A DNA stretch of 64,000 nt from Granulosicoccus sp045106855 (lineage in GTDB: Bacteria > Pseudomonadota > Gammaproteobacteria > Granulosicoccales > Granulosicoccaceae), in assembly GCA_045106855.1 (NCBI GenBank), contig JBGCFI010000011.1, positions 141,493 through 205,492 on the forward strand, written 5' to 3'. The notes beneath the pieces were generated by a model. The model saw only the letters and a program-made list of their open reading frames with translations, did no database searches and was not told where the DNA came from. Below are positions 26,599-34,847 of this stretch, piece by piece; positions within the stretch are counted from its first letter, which is position 1; each line of letters opens with the position of its first letter. The position numbers were made by a program, and so were the translations under genes.

Positions 26599-27380
26599 GG
26601 CTCTACGCGACTCGTGTCGCCTAGATAACTGTCCAGTAACTCCTCGCACTTCAGCGCTTGAGACGCTGTGCCTTCGAATATGATCCGGCCATTAGCCATC
26701 GCTATAATCGGGTTGCAGTGTTGCATCACGAGATCCATATCGTGTTCGATGATGAGGAAAGTAATTCCTTCCTCATTCAATGTGTGGATTTTTTCCAGTA
26801 GCAATGCAGTGAGTCCGGGGTTAACTCCCGCCGCTGGTTCGTCCAGCAAAATCAACTCGGGTTTGCCCATTAATACTCGGGCTAATTCCAGTAATTTCTG
26901 TTGTCCGCCAGAGAGGTTTTTAGCAGCGAGTCCGGACACCTTGGATAGTGTTGTGAATTTGAGTACTTCATATGCCCGTTCAAGATGTACCTCCTCCTGT
27001 CGCCTTATGGCTGAAGGTCTGAGCAGGGATGCCCAGACAGTTTCACCCAGTTGGCCAGGTGCCGCCAGCATGAGATTGTCGAGCACTGTCATCTCAGGGA
27101 AGGGTTGTGGCACCTGAAAGGTTCTGGCTAATCCTTGCTGAAAGGCCTGATCGGCTGAACGACCATGAGTTGAATATCCATTAAACGAAATTGTTCCACT
27201 GTCGCTTGTGGTTTCGCCGGCTAGCATGTCAAAAAGAGTGGATTTGCCGGCGCCGTTGGGGCCGATCAAACCTGTTATTGATCCTCGTTGAATGTTCAGT
27301 GACACTTTGTCGACCGCTGTTAGTGGCCCAAAACTTTTGCTGAGTGATTCAACTCCAAGATGAGTAGATGTTGCGCGCAT
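26595..27380 (-). CDS. Branched-chain amino acid-type ABC ATPase (LivG)
   Basis: The ATPase has about 261 residues from ATG 27380, which overlaps the preceding TGA by one base. Walker A GPNGAGKST, signature LSGGQQKLLELARVLM, Walker B LILLDEPAAGVNP and the LivG-type IIEHDMDLVMQ motif with a long insert after the Q-loop (GLARTFQVPQPFPEMTV) separate it from LivF. It is coupled to the upstream aldo/keto reductase gene. Confidence 0.92.
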   Translation of the reverse strand: MRATSTHLGVESLSKSFGPLTAVDKVSLNIQRGSITGLIGPNGAGKSTLFDMLAGETTSDSGTISFNGYSTHGRSADQAFQQGLARTFQVPQPFPEMTVLDNLMLAAPGQLGETVWASLLRPSAIRRQEEVHLERAYEVLKFTTLSKVSGLAAKNLSGGQQKLLELARVLMGKPELILLDEPAAGVNPGLTALLLEKIHTLNEEGITFLIIEHDMDLVMQHCNPIIAMANGRIIFEGTASQALKCEELLDSYLGDTSRVEP

Positions 27381-28426
27381 CAACTGTTTAGATTGTATTT
27401 CATGATGCGGCCGTGGGGACCGTCCCTGTCGCGTTCAAGTGCGTAGACGGACCCGGGCAGGTCTGTTCGACACGAAAGCACCGTTTCGATAGCATGAATG
27501 TCCGCATCAGAAAGCACCAGGGACACCGCTGATAGAGTTTCTTTTATATGTGATGCTGTTTTCGCACCAATTATGACAGCCGCAACATCTGACCTATCAA
27601 GCATGTATCTCGTAGCCACTGCTGACAACGAAACACCATATTCCTGCGCGATTGCTTCTAATACGTGTAGTAACTGTTGAAAGAGGTCCCAGCCGCCTAC
27701 GTCTTCGATGATTAATCGGTATTTGATGAGAGAACGGTTCTCGAAGTCGAATCCGGGATTTGCCTTGCCTAACCAGGCGTTGGTCAGAAACCCTCCCGCG
27801 AGTACGCCATAGCATAAAATCTGCAGTTTGTTCTTGTTGCACCATTCGCTAAATTCGCCTTTCGGGCGATGATCCAGAAGCGAATACTGCACTTGCGCAG
27901 ACACCATATCGAACCCCTGATCAACAAAACCCTGCATGGCATATTGGTCCCAGTTGGTACAGCCCAGGTAGCGAATCTTGCCTTTTTTTTGCAGTTGTTT
28001 GAGAACTTCCAGGCTCTCCAGTGGACTGCCCAGAGTGAGATCCCACCAATAAAATTGCACCAGGTGCAAGCGTTCCAGCTTCAGACGTTTAAGCGATCTG
28101 TCGATAATCGTTTCAAGTTCATCGTGCGTTATAGTCGTGAGCTTGTTCAGGTCAGGAACAAGTTTGGTATGCACTTGTATATGTTTGTCGGTATCAAATG
28201 CCTGGCGTTTCTTCAGTTCGCCTATCGCGTCACCAATCATCGATTCCACACCAGTATAAATATCAGCGCAATCGAACGTGGTTATTCCGTTATCGACAAA
28301 GGTCACCATGTCGGCGATAGCCTGTCTTCGATCAAACGTACCGTGCCCCCCGGCTAGCTGCCAACCGCCCTTGATAATTCGGCTGATGGAATAGCCGGGT
28401 CTTAGTTCGGTACGAAGTGGAGGCAT
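27380..28426 (-). CDS. Aldo/keto reductase with altered tetrad
   Basis: The 348-residue protein is an AKR (beta/alpha)8 barrel and a paralog of the N-terminal half of the fusion at 21117-22592; both share the YGxLAGGFLxxxWL and FQxxLxxLxxIA segments. Asp52 and Tyr57 (TTFDCADIYTG) and Lys88 (VHTKLVP) of the tetrad are present. The His position reads Tyr126 (LVQFYWWDL, against LLQLHWWSF in the paralog). Its stop overlaps livG. It is probably an NADP-dependent carbonyl reductase or dehydrogenase with altered chemistry, acting on the compound imported by the adjacent Liv system. Confidence 0.87.
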   Translation of the reverse strand: MPPLRTELRPGYSISRIIKGGWQLAGGHGTFDRRQAIADMVTFVDNGITTFDCADIYTGVESMIGDAIGELKKRQAFDTDKHIQVHTKLVPDLNKLTTITHDELETIIDRSLKRLKLERLHLVQFYWWDLTLGSPLESLEVLKQLQKKGKIRYLGCTNWDQYAMQGFVDQGFDMVSAQVQYSLLDHRPKGEFSEWCNKNKLQILCYGVLAGGFLTNAWLGKANPGFDFENRSLIKYRLIIEDVGGWDLFQQLLHVLEAIAQEYGVSLSAVATRYMLDRSDVAAVIIGAKTASHIKETLSAVSLVLSDADIHAIETVLSCRTDLPGSVYALERDRDGPHGRIMKYNLNS

Positions 28427-28444
28427 GTATTGATGGGAGTCCGA

Positions 28445-28813
28445 TTATTCTTCTGGGTTGTCCCAATGCGCCGTTCCACGAAATTCTGGCAGTCCCGTGG
28501 TCTGGGCGTGAGTAAAGGCGCGTTTTCCAGTGCGGGTTATCAGGAACCTGCCACCACAATGTGGATCAGGGCAGGCTATTTCGGTGTCTGTTGTCATCCA
28601 GTCGTGCTCACTGGTCTCTCTCTGCCTGGCCGGGAGCAGGGGGAGAAGTGCCGCCAGCGGGTACAATGGAAACTTTCCGTGCGGACCGAACACCAGATTT
28701 TCTCCTTGCATAAGAAAATACTGGCCAGGTTGGTGGTCGCAGATCATGGGTTTCTCGGAACCAAGAACCTCAACCTTCAAATCGTAAAGCCAGAATGTAT
28801 CGTCTGTATTCAT
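28445..28813 (-). CDS. TIGR04076 family protein
   Basis: The 122-residue cytoplasmic protein matches the TIGR04076 pattern as I remember it: LKVEVLGSEKPMICDHQPGQ at the start, LYPLAALLPLLPARQRE in the middle, and TDTEIACPDPHCGGRFLITR with two conserved Cys, then TGKRAFTH. The family is unannotated; the two Cys in CPDPHC plus another in ICDH could bind metal. It is the first gene of the AKR-Liv operon, 18 bp ahead of the aldo/keto reductase, so it probably belongs to the same pathway. Confidence 0.8.
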   Translation of the reverse strand: MNTDDTFWLYDLKVEVLGSEKPMICDHQPGQYFLMQGENLVFGPHGKFPLYPLAALLPLLPARQRETSEHDWMTTDTEIACPDPHCGGRFLITRTGKRAFTHAQTTGLPEFRGTAHWDNPEE

Positions 28814-28938
28814 GTGCGAACCAATTTAGCACGAATGACTGCAGCTGCATATTCCCGGATTGTACGCTCAGGTCGTCATGTTCGTATTTCTAGTAACTAC
28901 ATACCATAGGCCAACCGCAGGGTTTGTCGCCCGAATAC

Positions 28939-29952
28939 TCAGCGCGATACCATGACTCTATAATCGCCCTCACTATTTTCGTTGAAGTGTCGTAACTGGA
29001 CATAGTAGTCACCTACCGCCAGGTTTGCTTGTATCAGTGCGTTTTGTCCAGCTCCACCATCATCGTTCTCCGCAATTTTTCGTGTCGGATCGTCAGGTCC
29101 CAACACCGTCATATAGGCATCCAGCGCACCGAGTGTTTGCACGGTATGGGTAGCCGGAGTTGTGACAGTGAACTTGTAAATATCGATCTCGCCGGGTGAG
29201 CTGATAGATCCCTTGTGTGATTCGATAACCGGTAACTCGGTGATATCGAGGCTGGGACCATCGGGTGGGTACATTTTTTCAGCCTTTACGAAGGCCTTGT
29301 CCAGATCTGATATTTTTTCATTAGCACTTGTACTGACGCCATTAGTCGTCCACTCAGCTGGAAAGGCGTACAGCATGACGGATTTCGGGTCGAATTCTGT
29401 TCCGTGCACCTGGTCCGCTGAGTACTTGTTTAATACATTGTGTCGTACTTGATCCTCGCTCCAGAAATTTGGCGCTCCTGCCAGGTCAGAGATGACTTTT
29501 GATTCATTCCATTGAATGCCGCCGTCTGGATTTTGGTGTTCATGGCTGAGTCCTATCATATGACCAAATTCGTGCAGAATGACTCCTTCATCTTGCCAGC
29601 CCAGATTCATGGTCGCTGCGTGAAGTGGAATGTTCAAATTGTCAGTTCCTACATAAGACCAGGCGCCGTCATTTTCATCGAAGGTAATGCGCACTACCGC
29701 CGTTGGATCGTCAGTGAATTTAAACACCAGGTTGGCGTGCTCTGTCCACTGTGGGGCAAATTCCCGAACCATCGATTTCTGATCGTCTGTGCCATCCAGA
29801 AATCTAATGGTAATGGTTGTGCCATTGACCCACTGTTTACCTATCAGTGATACCGCTCTTGACCTGCCATCGCGCATTGAGCGAACCCTGTGAACCCGTC
29901 TTAGATCGCCAGGTAAAATTTTGTCAAAACACATCTTTCTGGCACTTTTCAT
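28939..29952 (-). CDS. Metzincin-type zinc metalloprotease with PPC domain
   Basis: From ATG 29952, which has AAGGAG 8 bp upstream, the protein has about 337 residues. The zinc site is HEFGHMIGLSHEH (H127, E128, H131, H137), with the extra Glu after the third His seen in astacin-like and M57-like metzincins. The Met-turn is SVMLYAF (M193). A C-terminal beta-sandwich (about 245-337) fits a bacterial pre-peptidase C-terminal (PPC) domain, with YKFTVTTPATHTVQTLG and DYYVQLRHF. No signal peptide is visible, which is odd for an extracellular-type protease; secretion by a non-Sec route or a wrongly chosen start would explain it. Confidence 0.82.
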   Translation of the reverse strand: MKSARKMCFDKILPGDLRRVHRVRSMRDGRSRAVSLIGKQWVNGTTITIRFLDGTDDQKSMVREFAPQWTEHANLVFKFTDDPTAVVRITFDENDGAWSYVGTDNLNIPLHAATMNLGWQDEGVILHEFGHMIGLSHEHQNPDGGIQWNESKVISDLAGAPNFWSEDQVRHNVLNKYSADQVHGTEFDPKSVMLYAFPAEWTTNGVSTSANEKISDLDKAFVKAEKMYPPDGPSLDITELPVIESHKGSISSPGEIDIYKFTVTTPATHTVQTLGALDAYMTVLGPDDPTRKIAENDDGGAGQNALIQANLAVGDYYVQLRHFNENSEGDYRVMVSR

Positions 29953-30048
29953 TGCGTGATCTCCTTTGCTCAGTGCCTTGAATTTACCACGATAGACATC
30001 AGGCCAACCATTAGTCAAAAGGCTAGTAGATACCCGTTTTCCACTCAA

Positions 30049-30349
30049 TCCAGCGCAAACAACAAGTGGGGTGGAGTCGAAGTATGTTTTCCATTGAAGT
30101 ATTCACCAAGTTCCCTGTTTTCATGAGTATGAATACTCGAGATCGTTGTCAGGCAACTACTCTCAGGTAATTAGAGAAGACTAATGTCACTCATTGGTAG
30201 TTGAGTTCATTTTCTTAAACAAGTTTTAACTAATCGTAAAGGGTCAAATTACCGGGTGCTTCTACCTGTTTGGGCTATTTGTCATACACAGATCTAAGCG
30301 TAAGGTTTTTATCCAACACCCCACTGGTTTATAACTGGAATTCGCCGAT
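30049..30349. other. Intergenic region between divergent protease and TRIC genes
   Basis: About 300 bases separating divergent genes. It should hold both promoters, but I see no clear operator palindrome, RNA gene or credible coding frame. Confidence 0.5.
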
Positions 30350-30958
30350 GTGTTATTGACTCTGGATTTACTGGCAACAATATGCTTTGCAAGTTCTGGC
30401 GCGTCAATTGCGCTTGATAAACGGTTGAATGGTTTTGGGGTTTTTCTCTCAGCTGTTTTAACCGCAACCGGTGGGGGTACCGTACGAGAAGCACTATTGC
30501 ACAGCGATACACTGTTTTGGGTGGAGAATCCGGGTTACCCGCTTGCAATCCTGGGAGCAATCGTACTTGCTGTTTCACAGCGAAAACTGCCCCGGCTGTC
30601 AAAGATGTTTTGCCTAATGCTACATTCTCTGAGTGTCACAGTTTTTATTACGGTTGGTGTACTGGCGGCACTTGAGTCAGATTGCAATCCGGTTTTTGTC
30701 TTGTCGCTCGGGGTGCTAACGGGGATTGGAGGGGGCATTATTCGTCAAATGTTATTTGAAAGATGCGCTCTGGTTGATAACAAGATGAACATATTTACGG
30801 CATTTATCATTGCATCGCTATGTATGGTTTTGGTGCAGTCTGGTGTGCGACCTGTAGGGACTATTATATTTTTAGCATTGGTTTATTTTGTATTGATCAA
30901 GTGCGCTGGCATTTCGAAGAAAAACAAGCGATTTGTTGAAGTTGCTCATGCCAGTTGA
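30350..30958 (+). CDS. TRIC cation channel family (UPF0126) membrane protein
   Basis: The 202-residue protein has seven predicted helices arranged as two triple-helix repeats plus one, as in bacterial TRIC channels (YicG/UPF0126). The repeat signatures are ATGGGTVREALL in the first half and GIGGGIIRQMLF in the second. Members form trimeric potassium- or cation-permeable channels in the inner membrane. The start codon appears to be GTG. It is monocistronic and convergent with the isochorismatase-family gene. Confidence 0.85.
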   Translation: MLLTLDLLATICFASSGASIALDKRLNGFGVFLSAVLTATGGGTVREALLHSDTLFWVENPGYPLAILGAIVLAVSQRKLPRLSKMFCLMLHSLSVTVFITVGVLAALESDCNPVFVLSLGVLTGIGGGIIRQMLFERCALVDNKMNIFTAFIIASLCMVLVQSGVRPVGTIIFLALVYFVLIKCAGISKKNKRFVEVAHAS

Positions 30959-30994
30959 ATAGAATCGAGGTCGGTTGAACAATCAGACTGCTGA

Positions 30995-31648
30995 TTAAAT
31001 CACATTACTCTGCTTGGAAATTTCACTTATCAATTCCATTGTGTTCACTTGTCGGCAGTATCCTTTGATAGTCTTTATCGAATGATCATGACGTATTTTT
31101 GAGTAGGTAAGGCATGCGTCTGTAACTTGAGTTACCAGATAGCCAAGATCACAAGCGTCTCGAATGGCACTTTCGACACATTGATCAGTAATCAATCCGC
31201 TAATAACGATTTGTTTTATTCCCAGGTTGCGCAGCAGGTAGTCAATATGAGTGGATATAAAAACGGATGATGATCCTTTTGGTAGCCATATTTCATCGTC
31301 CAGTGGAGCAAGTTCATTGATAACCTTCCCATCCCATGAGCCCTTCGGTATGTTGAATCCAGTGATTTTGTAATCCAGGCTTCGATCTCTGCCATCAAGG
31401 GTTAAGCTTTCAATCGTTGTATGTAACACCTCTATGCTGGCTTTTCGACAAGCATGAAGCAAGGACTGCATATTTGGGATTACTCGATTTTCCAATTCAT
31501 TGAAATACCATCCATATTTTTCTTCAAATGTAGCAGGGTCAAGGTGCTTGAATTCAGCCCCCTGACGGTGTGCGCTGAAATTCTGTACATCAATGAACAA
31601 CATTGCGGCTTCGTTCAGCTGCAGCGGGATCTCTCTGGTAAGTATCAT
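30995..31648 (-). CDS. Isochorismatase-family cysteine hydrolase
   Basis: The 217-residue cytoplasmic hydrolase has the catalytic triad D20 (LFIDVQN), K124 (LPKGSSSVF) and C157 (ITDQCVES), with the family's GLITDQCVESAIRDACDLGY segment intact. Members hydrolyse amides such as biuret, ureidoacrylate, N-carbamoylsarcosine or nicotinamide; true isochorismatases are rarer in this length class. It lies in the same orientation as the N-formylglutamate amidohydrolase-like gene (106 bp gap) and next to a plus-strand nitrogen cluster, so an amidohydrolase role in nitrogen release is the best inference. Confidence 0.87.
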   Translation of the reverse strand: MILTREIPLQLNEAAMLFIDVQNFSAHRQGAEFKHLDPATFEEKYGWYFNELENRVIPNMQSLLHACRKASIEVLHTTIESLTLDGRDRSLDYKITGFNIPKGSWDGKVINELAPLDDEIWLPKGSSSVFISTHIDYLLRNLGIKQIVISGLITDQCVESAIRDACDLGYLVTQVTDACLTYSKIRHDHSIKTIKGYCRQVNTMELISEISKQSNVI

Positions 31649-31754
31649 TGTTCTAGCATTTCTTTGTAGTGAGTTGAAGTAAGCGCTAGTTTGCGTTGGC
31701 AGCTTCTTTTGGTTGACTAATGGCTGTACTCAGCAAGTTTTAAGTATTACGCGG

Positions 31755-32528
31755 TCAGTAAAACAATGTCGAACTGACATGTCGGATTGCTGCAGCAAGA
31801 ATGCTTGCTATACGCTTTTGTCCGGCAGCTGTGTTGATGTGATCGTTTCTTATCTCAATGAGGCTGTGGTGTAGTTTAAGACGCTCCGCATGACGGGGAA
31901 CAAACCAATCAGACTCATCTTCAATCTGATAAGGCATATTAAGTCCGATATTCAGTTCAGAAAAGTGATGACTAATATAGCGTTGTAATTGCTTCGATGT
32001 CTGCGTATCATTTCTGTAAAGAAAACCTATGTCCCATGGGCGTTCCTGTTTGTCCAGGGTTGGGGTGAAACTGTGTATAGAGAATGCAAACATTCGCCCG
32101 GGAGTCGTTAGTAAATCAACAAGCGCGTTGTCGTACGGTACAAAGACTTCATTGATGCGTGCGTTTCGCTGTCGTTCGTTCAAATCCTTGTTTGCGGGTA
32201 CATGAGTGCCGTGACTGATCTCGGGAATAGAATCCGGAGCGCTTGTGGGCCTGTTGCAATCAATGAGCAATCGACTGTAGCGCTGTAAGAGTAGTGGTAT
32301 TTCCAGCATTTCAGCGATTCTGCGTGCCGTCGCCTCAGCACCGATATCAACGGCTATATGTTCTTGCATTTGTACGGCCGAGAGGCCGAGGTTGTTTAGT
32401 GAAACTGGTACCGAGTTGCCCGCATGCTCACAGATCAGGGCCACTGGAGAGTTGGATTGCGGATTGACCCATGCTACGGGTGAGCAATCTGTCGGTTCGA
32501 GAAGTCGATAGTCCTTGGAAGTACTCAC
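31755..32528 (-). CDS. N-formylglutamate amidohydrolase family protein
   Basis: The 257-residue zinc-hydrolase-like protein has the family motifs LICEHAGNSVP near residue 33, RYSRLLIDCNRP near 92, FSIHSFTPT around 150 and IEIRNDHI near 230. HutG-type enzymes release formate from N-formylglutamate, but many family members without other hut genes act on unknown N-acyl substrates. The start is GTG at 32528. It is divergent from the glutamine synthetase-like gene, 122 bp apart, so the two units probably share a control region. Confidence 0.85.
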   Translation of the reverse strand: MSTSKDYRLLEPTDCSPVAWVNPQSNSPVALICEHAGNSVPVSLNNLGLSAVQMQEHIAVDIGAEATARRIAEMLEIPLLLQRYSRLLIDCNRPTSAPDSIPEISHGTHVPANKDLNERQRNARINEVFVPYDNALVDLLTTPGRMFAFSIHSFTPTLDKQERPWDIGFLYRNDTQTSKQLQRYISHHFSELNIGLNMPYQIEDESDWFVPRHAERLKLHHSLIEIRNDHINTAAGQKRIASILAAAIRHVSSTLFY

Positions 32529-32650
32529 ATTTATCGTATAAACAGATATTTAAAGGCAATAGCAGTGTGCTGCGGCACTGGCGAAAAATCAATCAAATTG
32601 TTGCTTCGTCGTTTTTCTGATAAGTTGAGGTTCTGGTATGCCCTGTTACA

Positions 32651-33985
32651 ATGTCAATTGTTCATGTGATAAAAGAATCGATAGTATTTGTAGGAACTTC
32701 AGATCTTACGGGCCTCTTCCGTGGTAAGTCTGTGCCGCTCGCGCGGCTGCAGGAGGCTCATTTTCGCGGTGTAGGCTGGGTCCCTACCAATGCGCTAATC
32801 ACCTGTTTCGATGGTATCGGGGACTCGCCTTATGGTTCCCTTGGTGATCTGTTCATCGCGCCTGATATCAGCACGCTTGTGGCAGTGGACTATGAAGATG
32901 GGTCTGCTGCGGAGCGGTTTGTCATAGGTGATATACAGCATCTCAATGGTAGCGCCTTTGCCTGTTGCTCCAGAGCCCAATTGGCTCGTGCTATTGAACG
33001 GTTAAGGCGTCTGACCTCGCTTGAGCTGGTTGCCAGCTTCGAGCATGAGTTTCAGTTCCAGCCGGTTGAAAGTTCCATCATGAATACCCCTTCGTTTTCA
33101 ATGAAAGGGCATCGTGAGGCAGCTGGCTTTGGTGAGACGCTGATTGCAGCTTTGCGTGTCGCAGGACTCAAGCCGGAATCCTTCATCAAAGAGTACGGTG
33201 CAGATCAGTTTGAAGTGCCTGTTGGTGCTTCAACCGGTGTGCGCGCAGCTGATCAGGCTGTGATGCTTCGCGAGCTTGTGCGTGCAACCGCTCTAAGATT
33301 TGACAGAACGGTGAGCTTTACTCCACTACGATCACTTGAGGGGGTCGGTAATGGTGTACATGTGCATTTCAGCTTGAAAGATTTGACGGGTATGCCCGTG
33401 ATGTATGATTCTCGTAGTCCGTACAATCTGAGCGATGTGGCGGGCTCTTTCGTTGCAGGGATTCTAAAGTATTTACCAGAGTTTTTATGTTTGACTGCAC
33501 CTCTGCCCATTTCATACCAGCGCTTGACGCCGCATCGATGGAGTGCTGCCTACAACAATCTAGGTGCCCAGGATCGTGAGGCATCATTGCGTATTTGCCC
33601 GGTTACAGGAGACAGCGATGATCAACGCGCCAGTCGGTTCAATGTCGAATATCGTGCAGCGGATGCGGCCGCGTCTCCTCATCTGGTACTGGCAGCGCTG
33701 ATTCATGCCGGTGCGCAGGGTATAGAAGAAAAGCTTGCTGCTCCGTGCGTTACTGTTGATGACCTTTCATTACTGGAAGACAGCGTACTCGAGAGTCGGG
33801 GGCTCTCTCGCTTGCCGCAAAGTTTGTCAGAAGCGTTAGCTTGTTTCGAAAGCAGTGACGTAATTCAGGCCTGGTTCGGAAAGGAGTTTCAGCAGGTCTA
33901 TCTGGCGTTAAAACAGGAGGAGCTCGCTCATGTGAACGACATGAAGCCAGTCGAGCAATGTGCTTTCTACGGGCATATCTATTAA
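32651..33985 (+). CDS. Glutamine synthetase-like ligase
   Basis: The 444-residue protein is a glutamine synthetase-fold ATP-dependent ligase. Metal and substrate residues are visible: E131/E133 (SFEHEF), E181 and E188 (EYGADQFEV), H237/H239 (GVHVHFSL), R291 (RLTP), R309 and R314 (DREASLR), and E333/R335 (VEYRAAD). Proteins of this divergent type often make gamma-glutamylamides from amines (as PuuA or gamma-glutamylmethylamide synthetase do) rather than glutamine. Its stop overlaps the start of the livG-type gene (TAATG), so it opens the transporter operon. A role in trapping the imported amine or released ammonia is inferred. Confidence 0.88.
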   Translation: MSIVHVIKESIVFVGTSDLTGLFRGKSVPLARLQEAHFRGVGWVPTNALITCFDGIGDSPYGSLGDLFIAPDISTLVAVDYEDGSAAERFVIGDIQHLNGSAFACCSRAQLARAIERLRRLTSLELVASFEHEFQFQPVESSIMNTPSFSMKGHREAAGFGETLIAALRVAGLKPESFIKEYGADQFEVPVGASTGVRAADQAVMLRELVRATALRFDRTVSFTPLRSLEGVGNGVHVHFSLKDLTGMPVMYDSRSPYNLSDVAGSFVAGILKYLPEFLCLTAPLPISYQRLTPHRWSAAYNNLGAQDREASLRICPVTGDSDDQRASRFNVEYRAADAAASPHLVLAALIHAGAQGIEEKLAAPCVTVDDLSLLEDSVLESRGLSRLPQSLSEALACFESSDVIQAWFGKEFQQVYLALKQEELAHVNDMKPVEQCAFYGHIY

Positions 33986-34713
33986 TGGTGAACAACGCTC
34001 TGGAATTAACCGGTGTTTGCAAACGATTTGGTGGTGTCCAGGCGGTTGATGGTGTTAATTTGCAAGTGGCTTCTGACAGCGTACATGGGCTAATTGGTCC
34101 TAACGGGGCTGGTAAAACCACGTTGATCAATTTGATATCCGGTTTGTTGGTGCACAGTAATGGCCGTATCGCCCTTAATGGTGACGACATCGGTAATTCA
34201 CAGGCGCATAAACGTGCACAGCGTGGTATTGCAAGAACCTTCCAGAATTTACGTATCTATCCAAACCTGACAGTTCAACAAAATATCGAGGTAGCGGCAA
34301 GTACTGTCTCTGGGCACTTTTCGCACAAAGGTAGTGACCGAATAGAGGAGGCCATGTCGCAATTTGATCTGATAGATAAGCGATACTTATACGCCAGCGA
34401 ACTGTCTTATGGACATATGCGTCGACTTGAAATTGTCAGAGCGCTTGCTCTGGGGCCCATAGTATTGATGCTCGATGAGCCGGCAGCAGGAATGAATCAG
34501 GAAGAAACAGAGCAATTGATAGATGGTTTACAGTGGGTGAAAGACAACCATACCTGCGCAATGCTCATCATCGATCATGATTTACGTTTCATCATGAGCG
34601 TTTGTGACCGGATTACAGTTATGAATATGGGACGGGTGCTGATTACCGGGACGCCTTCAGAGGTATCCGGAGACCCGGCGGTTATTGCAGCCTATCTGGG
34701 TGAACAGGAATAA
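33985..34713 (+). CDS. Branched-chain amino acid-type ABC ATPase (LivG)
   Basis: The start ATG 33985 overlaps the ligase stop by one base and gives 242 residues. Walker A GPNGAGKTT, GIARTFQNLRIYPNLTV, signature LSYGHMRRLEIVRAL (SYGHM replaces SGGQ), Walker B VLMLDEPAAGMNQ and IDHDLRFIM identify LivG. The SYG-type signature is common among LivG proteins. It belongs to the second Liv importer of the window. Confidence 0.9.
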   Translation: MVNNALELTGVCKRFGGVQAVDGVNLQVASDSVHGLIGPNGAGKTTLINLISGLLVHSNGRIALNGDDIGNSQAHKRAQRGIARTFQNLRIYPNLTVQQNIEVAASTVSGHFSHKGSDRIEEAMSQFDLIDKRYLYASELSYGHMRRLEIVRALALGPIVLMLDEPAAGMNQEETEQLIDGLQWVKDNHTCAMLIIDHDLRFIMSVCDRITVMNMGRVLITGTPSEVSGDPAVIAAYLGEQE

Positions 34714-34847
34714 AGAAAATTGACAAAGGCAGTTCGTAAGCAGTTTTTTTAGAGAGTAATTTCTATAGCAATACAAGGTGCATACACGATTTAACCAGAG
34801 AGCCGAGCCATAAGGTGAGGAAAAATTCATGAATACGGGGAACTACC

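Noticed and set aside
26051..26683. A 210-codon frame antisense to livF/livG
   Set aside because: Shadow of two ABC ATPase genes with intact Walker motifs; no ribosome-binding site.
30995..31648. True isochorismatase of siderophore biosynthesis
   Set aside because: No siderophore genes or aryl-carrier domain are present; the length and context fit an amidohydrolase better.
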